Positions 34,917 through 46,811 of a DNA stretch of 64,000 bases are shown in pieces. Source of the DNA: Pleodorina starrii (lineage: Eukaryota > Chlorophyta > Chlorophyceae > Chlamydomonadales > Volvocaceae); assembly GCA_030267565.1 (NCBI GenBank), contig BRXU01000003.1, positions 7,987,001-8,051,000 of the forward strand, given 5' to 3'. The first letter of the stretch is position 1; every line of letters starts with the position of its first letter. The notes under the pieces are model-generated. The model was not told the DNA's origin and did not search any database. It worked only from the letters and a program-made list of their open reading frames with translations. A program made the translations under genes and the position numbers.

Positions 34917-35515
34917 TAAGGCCTTCGTCCACTATCGATCGATTATACTATTTATTTCTTGTCGTCCGCGGCTAGCGTGGCCGTACGCTGGCTGGGTCCA
35001 TCTGCCTTCGCTAGTTCATCATCCGGATATACGGCTTGCATCGCAGGCTTGTCTGTGCAAGTTATGGGGCAGAGTGGATGCATGGATTTAAGGACCGGTG
35101 CTGCATTTTAACGCGCGCGCTGGATGGTGTACACTGGCAAAGGCTCGCTGTGCACGTAGCCAGCTTGAGAGGATGAACTGGATGGACGAGTCGATGGCGC
35201 CCGCCACCACCTAGAAGATAGAATAGATAGATCGATTGGTCGGCCTGCCCGGCCTGTTTCATATATACGGGCGACGTCCGCCTGTGCTGGGAGGCCTCGC
35301 TGCAGCCGGCGGCTCGTCACGAGCTTGAGCCTTCCCGTCCGTTAGTTTTGATTGTCACGCAGCGGGCACATTATTCCGGCGTGCGTGCATGCATTGTTGC
35401 ACGCCTCGGTGCCGCTCTTGCTCGTGGCTGGCTGGCTTGCATTGCATTGGCTGCTGGTATGTAACAATAATACTGATAAGACACTACACCCGACGTCTTC
35501 CAGCAATGCGATCTT

Positions 35516-35965
35516 GACGGGAACTCTACACCGGCCCCGGCCATCCATACAAGCAAGCCTCGCTCCTGAACTGCCACGGGTAGAAAGATCAGGCCTGTGC
35601 TGGACGGATAGGATGACGCCCTCCCCCTCGCGCGCCGCCCTTCCCCTCGCCGCCCTCTCCCGAGCCTAGACGCCCTCCATCCCCCGCCCCCTCCATCCCT
35701 CGCTCTCCCCCGCCCAAACCAATACCTCCACCGCCGCCGCCGTCAACCTACCCCGTGCGGATTCCACCAGGGACGGATCCAAGTCATGGCTGTCGAGATC
35801 CGCTGCTGTCAAAAGCTTCTAAAGAGCTCTTGCCCCCATTTGGGTCTCCCGCGCAAGTAGATAGACGACAGGACCCTTAATGTAGTCTCCTCCACGTAGC
35901 CCTCGGACTTCGCCTCTCCCGACTCGCACGCCTACCTAACGCTCCCAAGTCCCTAGGATGCGGAG
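35516..35965. other. C-rich spacer between the inverted duplication and the LINE
   Basis: It contains CCCTCCCCCTCGCGCGCC-type sequence (35610-35750) resembling pherophorin proline-rich coding DNA, but with a stop and no signal peptide or C domain nearby. No gene is supported. Confidence 0.4.
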
Positions 35966-37560
35966 TGATAATAAATAATAATAATAATACGCCCGACCGG
36001 AGGCCGAGGCGTGGGTTAAGGGAGCAGAGGAGGTGGGGTGACGGGTTTCCCCGGTCCCAGTCCTCCCCCGCCACCGCGGTGGGGGTTGAGAACGAGTATG
36101 TGTTGGTTATGTGCCCGTCTGCTGTGGCGTCTCGTGCGGGGCGCGTTCCATTTGCCGCCGGGTGATCACAATCTTGTTGAGCGCCCGGACAGCGTGATCG
36201 TGGAGTTCGTTGCAGCATGTTTTGGCCGCTTCGCTGCCCGCCCCTAGGGTGCGGAGAAGGGGGCGTAAGTCTTTTCGGATGGTACCGGCGAAGCCTAGGC
36301 TGATGGCCTCCTGTGCTGTGTAGCAGACTTTCCATCCCTCCTTCGTGAGGAGCTTGGCTAGCTCGGTGTGTTGGTGGGCTTTGTCGTGTTGTTTCTGCTT
36401 GTGGTTGGTATCTGCTGTGTATCCTATTTCTATGATGTGCACGGTGTGCTGACTGGGGTCCGGAGGTCCCATGTATTCGGCCTCTTGTGCCTCGTTGAGA
36501 GGGATGCTAGGGATGAGGAGTAGATCGGGGCGCATTTTGAGCCGTTCTTCCTCCGGGGTGTTTGGGAGCAGCCAGTGCGGTAGTCTTGTGCCTGCTACAT
36601 AGTCCGGCCGGTCGTCTGCGGGGCAGGCGTCCATGACCGTGTAGCATCCCCCGTTGATTCCCCGAGCGAGCGTACTGGTGATGGTTTGAACCGCCTGATT
36701 GTGCCGAAGAATGTATAGGGCGCGCATCCGTGGGTGGCGGCAGCCACCCAGGATATGCCCCCCGGAGTCGGGGTTGTGGCACAGGGGGCAGCTTCCTGAC
36801 GCAACTGGGCCTCCCGGGGCCAATGATTTCCTGAAGCGGTTCGCGAGCTTGGCGTTCCATAGTTGGCCGTACAGGTAGTCGAAGCACCGTTTGGCGTGCT
36901 TGTGTCGGCCTATCTTGCGCTGTAGGGTGCGTGCGCTGGCATTGATGTCCAGGTCGGGTATGGTATTGGCAACAAACTTCATGTAATCTGTCTCATTTGT
37001 GTAGCCCGAGTGCGTTTCCGGACGCACTAGGGCTTCGATGCCCCGGTTGAGGTCGTTGGCAAAGTGCCCAGCATTCTTCTCAGGCCCATGTATCTTCCGT
37101 AGCCACCAGTATTGGTTACGTGGGTTATTGTCAGATGTTTCGGTTGTGCTCAGTGCGTCGGGGTCGAGCTTTGCAAGGCCTCGCGCGGCCCGTACGGCTG
37201 CTTTATCTGCTTCTTCGTTGTATTTTACGCCAGTGTGGGCTTTTACTTTAAGTAGGGAAGTTGTTAAATTGCATGCTGCTCTCTTTAAGAGTAGTGACTA
37301 TCTGCTCAAGCAGGGCCTTATGTTTGCTGAGCCGGAGTTTCTGTGGGTTATTGATCATCTTTTTTATTAGGTAAAGGGCTGCGGCTGAGTCCGTCCAGAT
37401 GGATAAGTGGGTGTTGTCCTCAGGCGTCCTCCGATGCGGAGTGAGAATACCGGTATTGAGTGGACAGGAGCCAACCTGTTCAGCCGGACGTACATTCCGC
37501 GCCGCCTTTTGGCTACATGTCAACGTGCCAGACGGCCACTTGGTTTACGCGGCCCACTCC
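35966..37560 (-). pseudogene. 5'-truncated LINE: RNase H and zinc-finger C-terminus
   Basis: An open minus frame ending at 36107 contains VKAHTGVKYNEEADKAAV (end of an RNase H domain), then a region with CPLCHNPDSGGHILGGC (CX2CX7HX4C, as in the zinc-binding C-terminus of non-LTR reverse transcriptases) and RPDLLLIPSIPL. The beginning of RNase H (LSIWTDSAAALYLIKK) is in another frame at 37523-37250, so there is a frameshift near 37250. The reverse-transcriptase domain is missing. The 3' end carries an (ATT)n tail at 35990-35966, as in many LINEs. This is a dead copy. Confidence 0.75.
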
Positions 37561-39030
37561 CCGGGCAGGGCCAAAGCCCCACCAGCTGACTCGGTTCTAT
37601 TGCATCTCGAACTAACCTCTCGCGGAGGAACTGCCCGAAGGCTCAGAGGTGTTCTCGTTTAGGCAGCGGGCATCCAGCGGTTCGGCCCAATCAAGTTCCT
37701 AGCAGCTAGCACTCGAGCAACTCCACCCGTACGGATCTAACGAGGCCCCGCCCTTCTTCGGGCTTCAAGGAAGCCGACACCCCCTGTCCTAAGAAGGTCC
37801 ATGTCTACGTATTGTTCCGCCCTTTCCATTTCCATCCTTTACTCCGCCCCTTCTGCCTCCCTTCGAGATTCTACGCCCCACTGCCGCATCAACTCACCGG
37901 TGGACCCGCGCGCGGTCATTCGTGGCAATCACCGCTTTGGGCACCAACCTGACACCGAGAGCTGCTAGCTGGGACCAGGAACCTATCGCACCACACCGCG
38001 TAGCGATTCCATATGCAAACGGCAGGTGGGCTCTGAGGCCTTCAGTGCGGGCTTCGCTTAGGCTAGCTGGCGCCTGTGACACAGGCGAGGGATGAGGGGC
38101 TTCAATCTGGCCTCCCTTTCTGGGTCCTAGCAGAGGCTTCTCGCGGGGCTGCGGGGACTCTTGCCCCGGCGCCTCGATCTGCTGGGATCCCGGCGGCTCG
38201 ACGGCCTACTTGTCGACTCAGGGGTACCACTGAGTCGACACGTACGTAAGCCGTCGAGCCGGGGTCCCAGAGGATTCAGGTAAAGGTCCGGGGCGTCGCG
38301 GGTTCAATCGCAAGCGCAGCGAGTACAGGGCAGCCGGCAAGCGAAACGCTGCACCAAGGTTTCTGTGATCTTTCCCCGACCGGCTTCGTGAGGCGTGAAG
38401 CAAGTATTGGCGATCTGGCTTTGCTCTCAGTGTCCCTTATGTAGAGCCCCCAACGGCGCCCGGTGCACGGACGCTTGGGACGAACCTGAAGGGCGCGCAT
38501 AATGTGCTCAATCTGGGCATCGGTTATCAGTCGGCACGACTTCCCAGCCACCAGCCCATGGACGCTTTCGGACATGTATGGCTCACCCATCATGCATTTT
38601 TAGGCGGGGAGGCGGGCCGTCAGCGCGGATCCCTCCTCCTGGCATCAGACCTCATCAGATCGCGAACTTAATGCCGCCGATGGGGGCGCCGCGCCAGATC
38701 TAGACTTTCAATTTGCGCATGTTGCTTGGCGCCCTCGCGCGTCGTTGCTGGCAAAGGTTGTCCGTTCACCCTTCACCCTTCAACCTTCACTTGCTTCCGT
38801 CCAGTCTGCAGCAAAGGGCACGAATGGTCGCGAGCCCTGACCAGGATGCTTTTGCTTTGTCCGTCCCTGCCCCAGGTCACACCACCCGCCGCTCGCCCCT
38901 CTTCGCCTTCCCCCAAAACCTCGCACCCCTTGCACTTCCCTCACAGGGGCCGCCGTACGGCTTTCCGCCCCCATATGAGTCTCTGCTACACCAGCATGGA
39001 TCACAACCTTGATATTCATCATCAATTCCG
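37561..39030. other. Intergenic region before pherophorin C
   Basis: No coding match was recognised. It holds a long hairpin at 38182-38269 and the presumed promoter of pherophorin C near 38900-39030, without an evident TATA box. Confidence 0.45.
38182..38269. repeat. Long imperfect hairpin with 10-nt loop
   Basis: CTGGGATCCCGGCGGCTCGA onward (38182-38220) pairs with 38231-38269. TGTCGACTCA and GGCTCGACGGC are perfectly complementary blocks, with small bulges between them. Confidence 0.8.
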
Positions 39031-42000
39031 ATGGCACGATTAGCAGGAGGGCTCTCTTTGGTCGCCCTGCTCATTGCTCTGTAAGTTGGCAGCAGATCAC
39101 TTCTGTTCGGTAGCCAGCGCTACACGGCAAGCATTTCGAGACGGAAAGGCCATAACCTGTTTGAGTTCCTAGTTTTAATTGAAATCGAGTTGCATCACAA
39201 ATCCGATCACTTCGGGCATGGGGACCTCTCGCAAGCTTCGCAGTTTTTCGTCGTTCCCTCTTCCAGCTAGATTTTCGGTGGTTGATAAATAAAACCGAAC
39301 AGCTCATGCCTTGGCCAAAGCATGCCCTACCTACCGAAAATAATGCTGGAGTAAAAAAAATATTTATTTGTCCCGAATTGTGCCGCAGGGCTGCTGCTGT
39401 CGGAGCTCAAACAGTTCTTCCGACGACGCGTGCTCCGCCGCCGCGTTCTCCTGCTGCGCCTGTCGGCGTGCCACAGTTCCCGTTTCACGGCTGCCTTCGA
39501 ACGACCACCAGCGAGGCCGCCTACAGCATCGCTGCCGATGTCGAGTCGGTCGGCAACGGCACGTACTGCTTCACGATCAAGGTCGCGGACTGCAACACCA
39601 CGTGCTGCAAAGCCGACCTCTACAAGATCGAGGTACGCGAACGAACCCGGGCTGGCACGCACGCGACCGCTCAGCAAGCAAGCCAAGGCTAGCGCAAGTC
39701 CCGGTCATGCGTACAAGCCAGCGGCTGCGGCACGTATCGAATGTAAAGCAACGTTTCGTCTGCCCTGCCTACGTACCCTTCCGGGGCGTCGTCCTTGAGA
39801 TGTCCCGGCCATCCTGACCAGCACGTCGGCTTCTTCTGCTGCACGTGTGGTTTGGGCTGCCTAGCCACTGTTGCGGTTTTGTCATGGATGGGTTGTGACC
39901 CCAGAAGCGATGGAAAACATGGACCCGGGCGCAACGTTTGGGTGTAGGACCAACCCAGCCATCTTCCAGCCACTGCAAGCATTCCGGCTGACCGCCTCTT
40001 CCCGCAACCGCCGCCGCCCCTGTCGTGCCACATTATATGACGACTGCCACCTCGGTCGCGGAACCCCTTTTTTCCCCATCTGGCGGCCCTGTCCCTCCCC
40101 CCTCGCCCCCTTGCCAACCACCCTCCTGTCCAGGTCAACGTTTACCAAAGTTGCGATGTGTCGCCTGGCCCGGTTATCACCTCCACCATCAACGGCACCA
40201 GGACCCTCACCAGCCCCGCCTTCGACCAGCCCGCCACCGGCCCTGCGGGCGCCACTTTTCTGCGCTTCTCACAACTGGGAATGAACACAACCAGCGCGGT
40301 TGACGCCCGATTCTGCGTCACGCTGCGGACCAACCGGGTCGGCCAGGGCTGTGACACGCTCGAGGAGCTGTGCGTGCCGCCCCCCGGCTACCCGGCAGGC
40401 ACCTGCACGTTTGCCTTTTTCAACGCGCAGCGCTCCTGCTGCCCCATCTCCAGCACCCCTCGCCGCAGCTTCCCGCCTTCACCACTGCCGCCGTTGCGGC
40501 CACCGGCGGCGCTCCCTCCGAGGCCACCAGGCGATTTTTCGACGGTCACCGACATCCCGCCGCTGCCACCCTCCCCTCTACCGCCCTCCCCACAGCCTCC
40601 CTCGCCACCGCCGCCCTCACCCCTACCGCCCTCTCCGCCGCCACCCTCTCCCCCCCTGCCGCCTCCGTCTCCACCGCCTCCCTCTCCGCCGCCGCCGCCC
40701 CCGCCGCCGCCCCCGCCACCGCCATCTCCTCGCCCGCCGCCGCCATCTCCTCCCCTGCGGCCGCCCTCTCCACCGCCGCCGCCGCCCCCTCCGCCGCCCC
40801 CTCCGCCGCCTCCCCCGCCGCCCTCCCCGTCGCCGCCCCTGCCGCCACCCCCTCCACCGCCGCCTTCTCCGCCGCCGCCACCCCCGCCGCCGCCGCCCCC
40901 GCCGCCGCCACCCTTGCCCCCTCCGCCGCCGCCTCCGCCTCCGCCCCCGCCACCCCCACCAAATCCGCCACCGCCTTCTCCCCCCTCGCCTCCTCCTCCC
41001 CCTCCACCGCCTTCTCCTCCCTTTCCCCCTCCGCCTCCGCCGCCTCCGCCGCCCCCGCCGCCGCCATCTCCACCCTTGCCGCCGCCCCCTCCACCGCCTC
41101 CTCGTCCACCCTCTCCGCCGCCGCCCCCTCCTCCCCCGCCGCCGCCGCCATCCCCAACGCCACCCTCTCCCCTGCCGCCCGCCCGTCCCCTGCCACCCTC
41201 ACCCCCGTCGCCCTCCCCCCCACCGCCCTCTCCCCCCCGACCGCCTTCTCCTCCGAAACCACCAGCACCCCCGCGGCCGCCCTCTCCCTCGCCACCGACT
41301 CCCCCCCGCCCGCCTTCCCCCCCCTTGCCACCCTCCCCTCCGCGCCCACGCCTCCCGCCGCGCGCACCCTCGCCCCCGAGGCCCTCCCCCCCGAGGCCCC
41401 CCCAGCCGCCCCCTGCCCTCCCGCCTCTTCCTCCCGCGACCTGCGTCACCCCCACCTCGCCACCCCAGCCCTGCATAGTCTGCATCAACCTGATGCTCCT
41501 CCAGATCTTCGCCTACCGCCCCTACGGCTTCGACGAGGCCACCTGCACCGCCATCCAGGCCTCTGTTGCAGCCAGCCTCAACTCCCTCACGTCCCGGCTC
41601 CGGGCGGGTATGGACAGCGCCTTTGCGCCCGCCGACTGCTTCACCAGCGTGGCGACCGTGTGCGGTACCTTTGCCTCCCGGGCCGAGGCAGCCAAGCTGC
41701 CCGCCTCGGCGCTGTCTGCGCTGGTAGACCGCTGGGTGGAGGTGGCGGCGGGGGGCGACCTGTGCAGGCCCGAGATCGCGGACTACACCTTCCTAGCCAC
41801 CACCGGCACGGGGTCATGTCTGCCGCTACGAGAGAACCGCACTTGCGTCCGGGAGAGGGTGCCCTTTGCGGAGGAATCGTAAGTGCCGGCCGTGCGTGTG
41901 TGTGTATGTGTGTATGTGACATGCCAGGGGGGAGGCCGGGAGGAGTGGAGCGAGGGGCCGGGAGCTGTCCTAGGATGAGGGCCCCGTGAGTGAATTGCGG

Positions 42001-43989
42001 CATGGGGAAATGAAGTGAGGGGCGTGGGCGCGTGCTAGCTACGCCGGGGGCGCCCACAGCCGCATATGGCACCTCAAACGCTCTGCTCTTCTCCACCCGC
42101 CGCTCTTCAAACGCGCGTGTGCGTTTTGGCCGACCGACCTACCGCATGCTGCAGGTGCAACACCACCGTTGGCAAGACGCCCTTCACAATCTCCCCCCGC
42201 TACGTCGCCTACCCGCCCGACCCGGTCAAGAGGACCACGCGCTACTGCTTCACCATCGAAGTCGTGCCGCGGGGAATCAACAGCGTAGGTCTCTTGGCAG
42301 TCGGGGGGACCTGCTCCCGCGAGCGACGAACTACTAAGTTTTTTTCGCCGTAGGCGGGTGAAGGCGGTGCCTGCACCCGGGAAGACGATTTGGGACTTTC
42401 ACCTCGGCAGGGGTCCGTCCTGAGGTGGCCCGCTGGCACAGCTTGCCGCCTCATACCTGCCGGTGCTTTTTGCCCCCACTTGGCCCTGCCTGTTGCGCTG
42501 TTGTACTTGGCCGCCTGCAAAGGGAGGTGTCGTTGTGGCTGCTGTTGCACACAACAGTGCGTCCGAACTTGTGTGTGCGTGTGTGTGCATGTGCTTCTTT
42601 GATCAGGCCGGCTGCGGACCCGTGGATACGCTTCGTAAGATTGCGTTCTATGCAAGTGAGTATTCGGAGACCGGCGCCGGCACCGTCGGTGTTGCGTTTC
42701 TCGGATGACGCTGGGCAGGGTGTGAGGGGCGCGGACGTTTGCCCGCATCAAGCGCAATGGAACAGCACCTAATTGAGCTACGGTAAACCTGAGTCACATT
42801 CAGGCGAGCTGCCCGGTCATTGTTTTCTGGGCCAGCGGCCGCGCGTGGCTTACATGTGTGCCTAGCTGGGCATGTGCTCTGAGCGCAACGGCGAATGCAG
42901 GCGGGGGCGCGTGAGCAAACGGGCGCGTGGCCCGACATGCATCTATCCCCCGCTTACAGTGTACAGGACAGTCCTTCGGAGCTCGGCGCCTCCCGTGCAA
43001 TCAAGCTAATCCTCCCGCTGCTGGCCGCAGATCAAAACTATACCTACGCCGTCCGGAGTGTCGTACTCATTCCGAGCACGGGCCCTACTGTGATGCTCTC
43101 ACCCACGTGGGGGTGGGGGGGCTCCAACATGCTGAGAGGTACGGCAAACTCCGCGGGTTTTGACGGGGTGCGGAGCCGGTTGTGCCCTGGCTGGTGCACG
43201 CAATATCGATCGTGCGTGGCCGGCAGGGTGACATCAGCCGGCGATCAAGAACCCTCCATGCATGGCCGCTAATCCACCCACCGTCGCTCTGCGCCACGAG
43301 CGAGGTCTGACGGAAGATGACCGAAGGCTGGCTGCCCGATTTTGATACCCTGCCTGAAAACGCCACCCCACATACACCCTCCGTCCCTACCTGCTTTCCG
43401 ACGTCTATATATCGGACATACTCACGCTCAAACGTTGGTGCGCATGCAGCGACACCGATGCGATGGAACCAAACGGAGGCCAACGGCGGCCAGGTGTGTC
43501 TGGATCTGAGGACTTCCGTCGGGGTCACCCTGCAGGAGCTGTGCCTGAGCGACGACGGCGCCCTGAGCGGGCAGTGGTGAGTGCGTGGGTGGGTGGGTGG
43601 CGGCTGGGCTCGCTCACCACGGTGTATGTGTGCGTGAGCTGAACGAGGGCTATATCCTATACATCAGGCGCTTGGTGCGTGGATCTGATTATTTGGGGCA
43701 CAGACGGACGCAGCCAACTGCAACTGCCGGCTGCGTGCAAGAGGCACGCACGCAGCGCTGGCACTGGGGAGCGAGGCCGGACGCACAGCCGATCGATCAC
43801 CGCTGCCGATTGTGGGACGGAGAAGATCCACGTGCAGCCAGACGTCCACTCGCTGACGGTCTTGGTCTTGGCCTTGCTTGCCTTATGGATATTCGCCCCA
43901 TGTCCCCCGAACGCCTTGTATGCAGCTACGTGAGCCTCTTCAATGAGGGGCATCGATGCTGTCCCATCTACCGAGCCGGAGTAGCCTAG
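39031..43989 (+). CDS. Pherophorin C (complete, 8 exons, 838 aa)
   Basis: Exons: 39031-39080, 39389-39632, 40134-41878, 42155-42284, 42607-42655, 43031-43138, 43450-43576, 43926-43989 (TAG). The total is 2517 nt and all phases close. The signal peptide is MARLAGGLSLVALLIAL. The N-terminal domain carries VGNGTYCFTIKVADCNTTCC and GCDTLEELCVPPPGYPAG. A very long (PPSPPPP)n linker spans about residues 208-545. The C-terminal domain starts CIVCINLMLLQ and ends SLFNEGHRCCPIYRAG. The linker should form a stiff polyproline-II rod, heavily glycosylated if hydroxylated. The 8-exon layout equals that of pherophorin A, and the 29 residues ending in CCPIS before the linker are nearly identical to A, showing recent duplication or gene conversion. 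Confidence 0.93.
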
Positions 43990-45445
43990 GGGGCGACGGC
44001 AAGTACCCACGCGCGTGGCAACCTGGTAAGGCCAGGCCGGCCCGTGAGTGGCATGCTGGTTGAGCTCTACTTTGTGCTAGCTAAGGGGGCTATTCATTCT
44101 TTGTGCGAATGTAGATATCATAGTGTAGGCCTTACGCCTCGCGCTTGCGTGCGTGCGCGCCGTTCGATGAGGGTTCGTTTATCCGCTGCTTGACCATTTT
44201 GCGTTCATTGAATTTGAAGGGGCGGTACAGGGGAGCCGTGCGTGGGCTGGTACCATACGGCTTGGCGCGCTGCGCTGGGAGGTGACAGCCCTTCCGTGCC
44301 AACGGCGCTGTGAAAGCGCCTTGGGGCGGGGGTGCGCGCGCTTATGCTTCGTGCGTGGTGGAGAAGCAGGGGTCAACGCGGCGGAATGGGGCTTTCTTAG
44401 GCAATAGGGAGGTGCTGCACGCACGCACCTGTGCTTAGTTTTTATCTATGCTAGGGCGACCGACACCGCAGTCCAGCAGGCATCGCCGAGGTAGCGCACG
44501 CACGGTGAGCATGTGCAGTTGTGCACGCATACATACATGGCGCTCGCTATCGGTCCGAGCGCCGAATGAATGCCACCGGTGGCTCCCATCCACCAGACAG
44601 AGCGCGCGTTCAGGGCGGTGGATGTGTATGTGATTCCTGCGGGGCCCTGATTAGAGCTGTTTACGGCGGGTCTCGGTGTCGAACTGGGTGCCTCATAGAA
44701 CTAATGTGGCTGGTCGTTCGCCCCCTGGTTCGCCTTGCCCCTTGATGAGCGAGGGACGTGGGTTAAATTCAGCAGGACCGGACAGGACAACGATGATGGA
44801 TGTACGCAAGCCCTGCACGTTGGCTGTGCAAAGATCTTGTAGTTTTGAGGCGGGCTGTACCCCTGGGCTGAGCACCGTAGTAGGGGTGATTCAGCTCCCC
44901 GAGATTATTTCCGTAAGCGGCACTGCGGCAGGCGGCGGGGTGGATGCATGGTAAACCCAGACCTGCTACATACATACCCCGTCGTCGCTGATTGTCAGCA
45001 GATGGTTTTGTCGCGTATGATGCCACGCAGCTGCACTTACCGCGCGTAGAAATGCACGCAACGAATGGCTTGTGTTACGACTTCATTGTGTCACGGCAAG
45101 TGCCACCACATACAGGTGCACATACATGCCACTGCTGCTGCTTGCCCGCGCAAGGCGCGCATGCGGTGCTCGGCAGGCGGCGGATCTACTGGCTGATGGC
45201 CGCATCTCACGGTTGGAAGCCCTTCTGTAACAAGCAACAACCATCGACAACCGTCGACTGTTTGAGACACGCATGGGAAAGTGAGCCACTGCCACACAGT
45301 GTTGCAGCCATTGGTATCGATCAGCGGCGGGCCTGTGCAATAATGAACCGGATGGGCCGTTTGGGGAAGCAAGCGCGCCCGCCCATGCCACACAGCCCGG
45401 TGCCTACCTGTAGCCGTACGTGGGCGTTGGAGTGCGACACGGGGC
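43990..45445. other. Intergenic region downstream of pherophorin C
   Basis: No ORF resembles a known protein and no clear TGTAA signal lies close to the stop codon. No gene or element was identified. Confidence 0.45.
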
Positions 45446-46476
45446 TGTCGGATCAGTTTACCGTCACCGACAGTTTACCGTCCGTATTTCCTGTTATTGC
45501 GGATTTGCGTAGTTTGTTGGTTCTACGTCAGTCTTGGTTGTTCGCTTTCGAGTTCGTAACGTAGTATAGCTTACGTGAAGATCTCGGGAGTAGGATGTCG
45601 TACAGTTGTTTCGCGTATTTTAGTCGAGTCTTTGGCTTTTTGCCTTGTCTCGATTTGCTCTCAGGCAGTCGCCTGTGAGCAACTAGTAGGCCCCTTTCGT
45701 TAGGTTATGGACCTGGCCTAGCGGAAGAGACATGTAAGGTCTTTCATCGTCACTCTTTTCCCTTTGCCTGGCCGAGACACTTCCATTGTCATCGTATTTG
45801 CACCATTTGTGCAATACGCAGCATTATGTGGTCAGCCGTTCTGCGTGGAGCCGACTTCGCCAGCAGCCGGTCGATGATCCTATCTACGTTACGGTGACGC
45901 CTCGTCGCGAGTGTGCCGCATTGCCGTTGCGCCATTTATGTATATTTGGTGCATGTGAAACAGCTTTACTGGATGCAGCGCATATTCCCAGCAAATCGAG
46001 ACCAAGTGCTTGGTTCTTATCGAGCATGATGTCGTGATGTTATGATTTGGTCGCCGCGCCTGACCTTCGGATTGAGCCTTGATTTGTGTTGACGCAGTGG
46101 ATTCGTTTTGGCCCGAGACTGATACTGTCGAGTCCTGCGCCTTGCTGGCGGGTAGAGGCCGCAACTTCTTCGCCGATGCTATATCCCGGGCCACGTTAAA
46201 GGGATAGTAACGCCTACCGACAGAGGTGACGCCAGAGCCCGGTAGCCAGAGCTATATCCCGGGTAGGGGCTAGGCCTGCGTGAAGTTTGCCGACTGAGGT
46301 GACGCTAAGCTGCGTTAGGTTGTCGTGCTGAACCCTGGCTGGAAGTAGGCGTCAGTTGAGGCGGGACCAGATCGCTTATGTTTTTGCGTAGTGCGTGGCT
46401 GTCCGTCGTGTTCCTCGCCCGCCCAACGTGAGCTGGCTTTGTGACGCGCAGGTGCTAGATCCCGAGCCACGTGTGG

Positions 46477-46810
46477 TGTTGTATCACGCCCACTCGTGGT
46501 GGTAGTGAAAACTACCGGTTAGTGATTGAGAGAGGGTAAAGATACCCGACGAAGGAAGACGTACGGAAATCCGAAGAAAACCGCAGATCCTCCAACGTAG
46601 CGTAAGTACGCAGAATGGCCAAAATATGTAACAAGTGTTACACAGAATAATCACCAACCGACGAAGTCCAACCCAAGTGGGTCTACCAGTGGCAAGTGCC
46701 ACGACTACGACAAGTCGTCGTAATCCCAGGTGTCTGTGTCCGGCACACAGCACCGCCCTTAGCCAGTGCTAGGGTAAAATACAAGGTAATACAACAGGAG
46801 AGATACAACA
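46477..46810 (-). repeat. 3' LTR of the chromovirus, with adjacent polypurine tract
   Basis: 334 bp, TG...CA ended. Just inside it on the minus strand, GAGGGGGGATAGT (46811-46823) abuts the LTR, as expected for the plus-strand primer. Confidence 0.8.
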
Positions 46811-46811
46811 A

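Larger units (their letters stand above)
24180..35515. repeat. Right arm of large inverted duplication, expanded by insertions
   Basis: It corresponds to the reverse complement of 15745-21180 but is twice as long. The additions are 25383-27560, 30571-34113 and 34580-34916. Matching restarts cleanly after each block, for example GTATGCATCATTAATGA at about 34141 and CTTCGTCCACTAT near 34922. Both pherophorin promoters lie at the inner ends. Confidence 0.85.

Noticed and set aside
40300..41989. Long Arg/His-rich and Ala-rich plus frames and a 366-codon Gly-rich minus frame
   Set aside because: They are shadows of the pherophorin C proline linker. Only the PPSPPPP frame joins the flanking domains.
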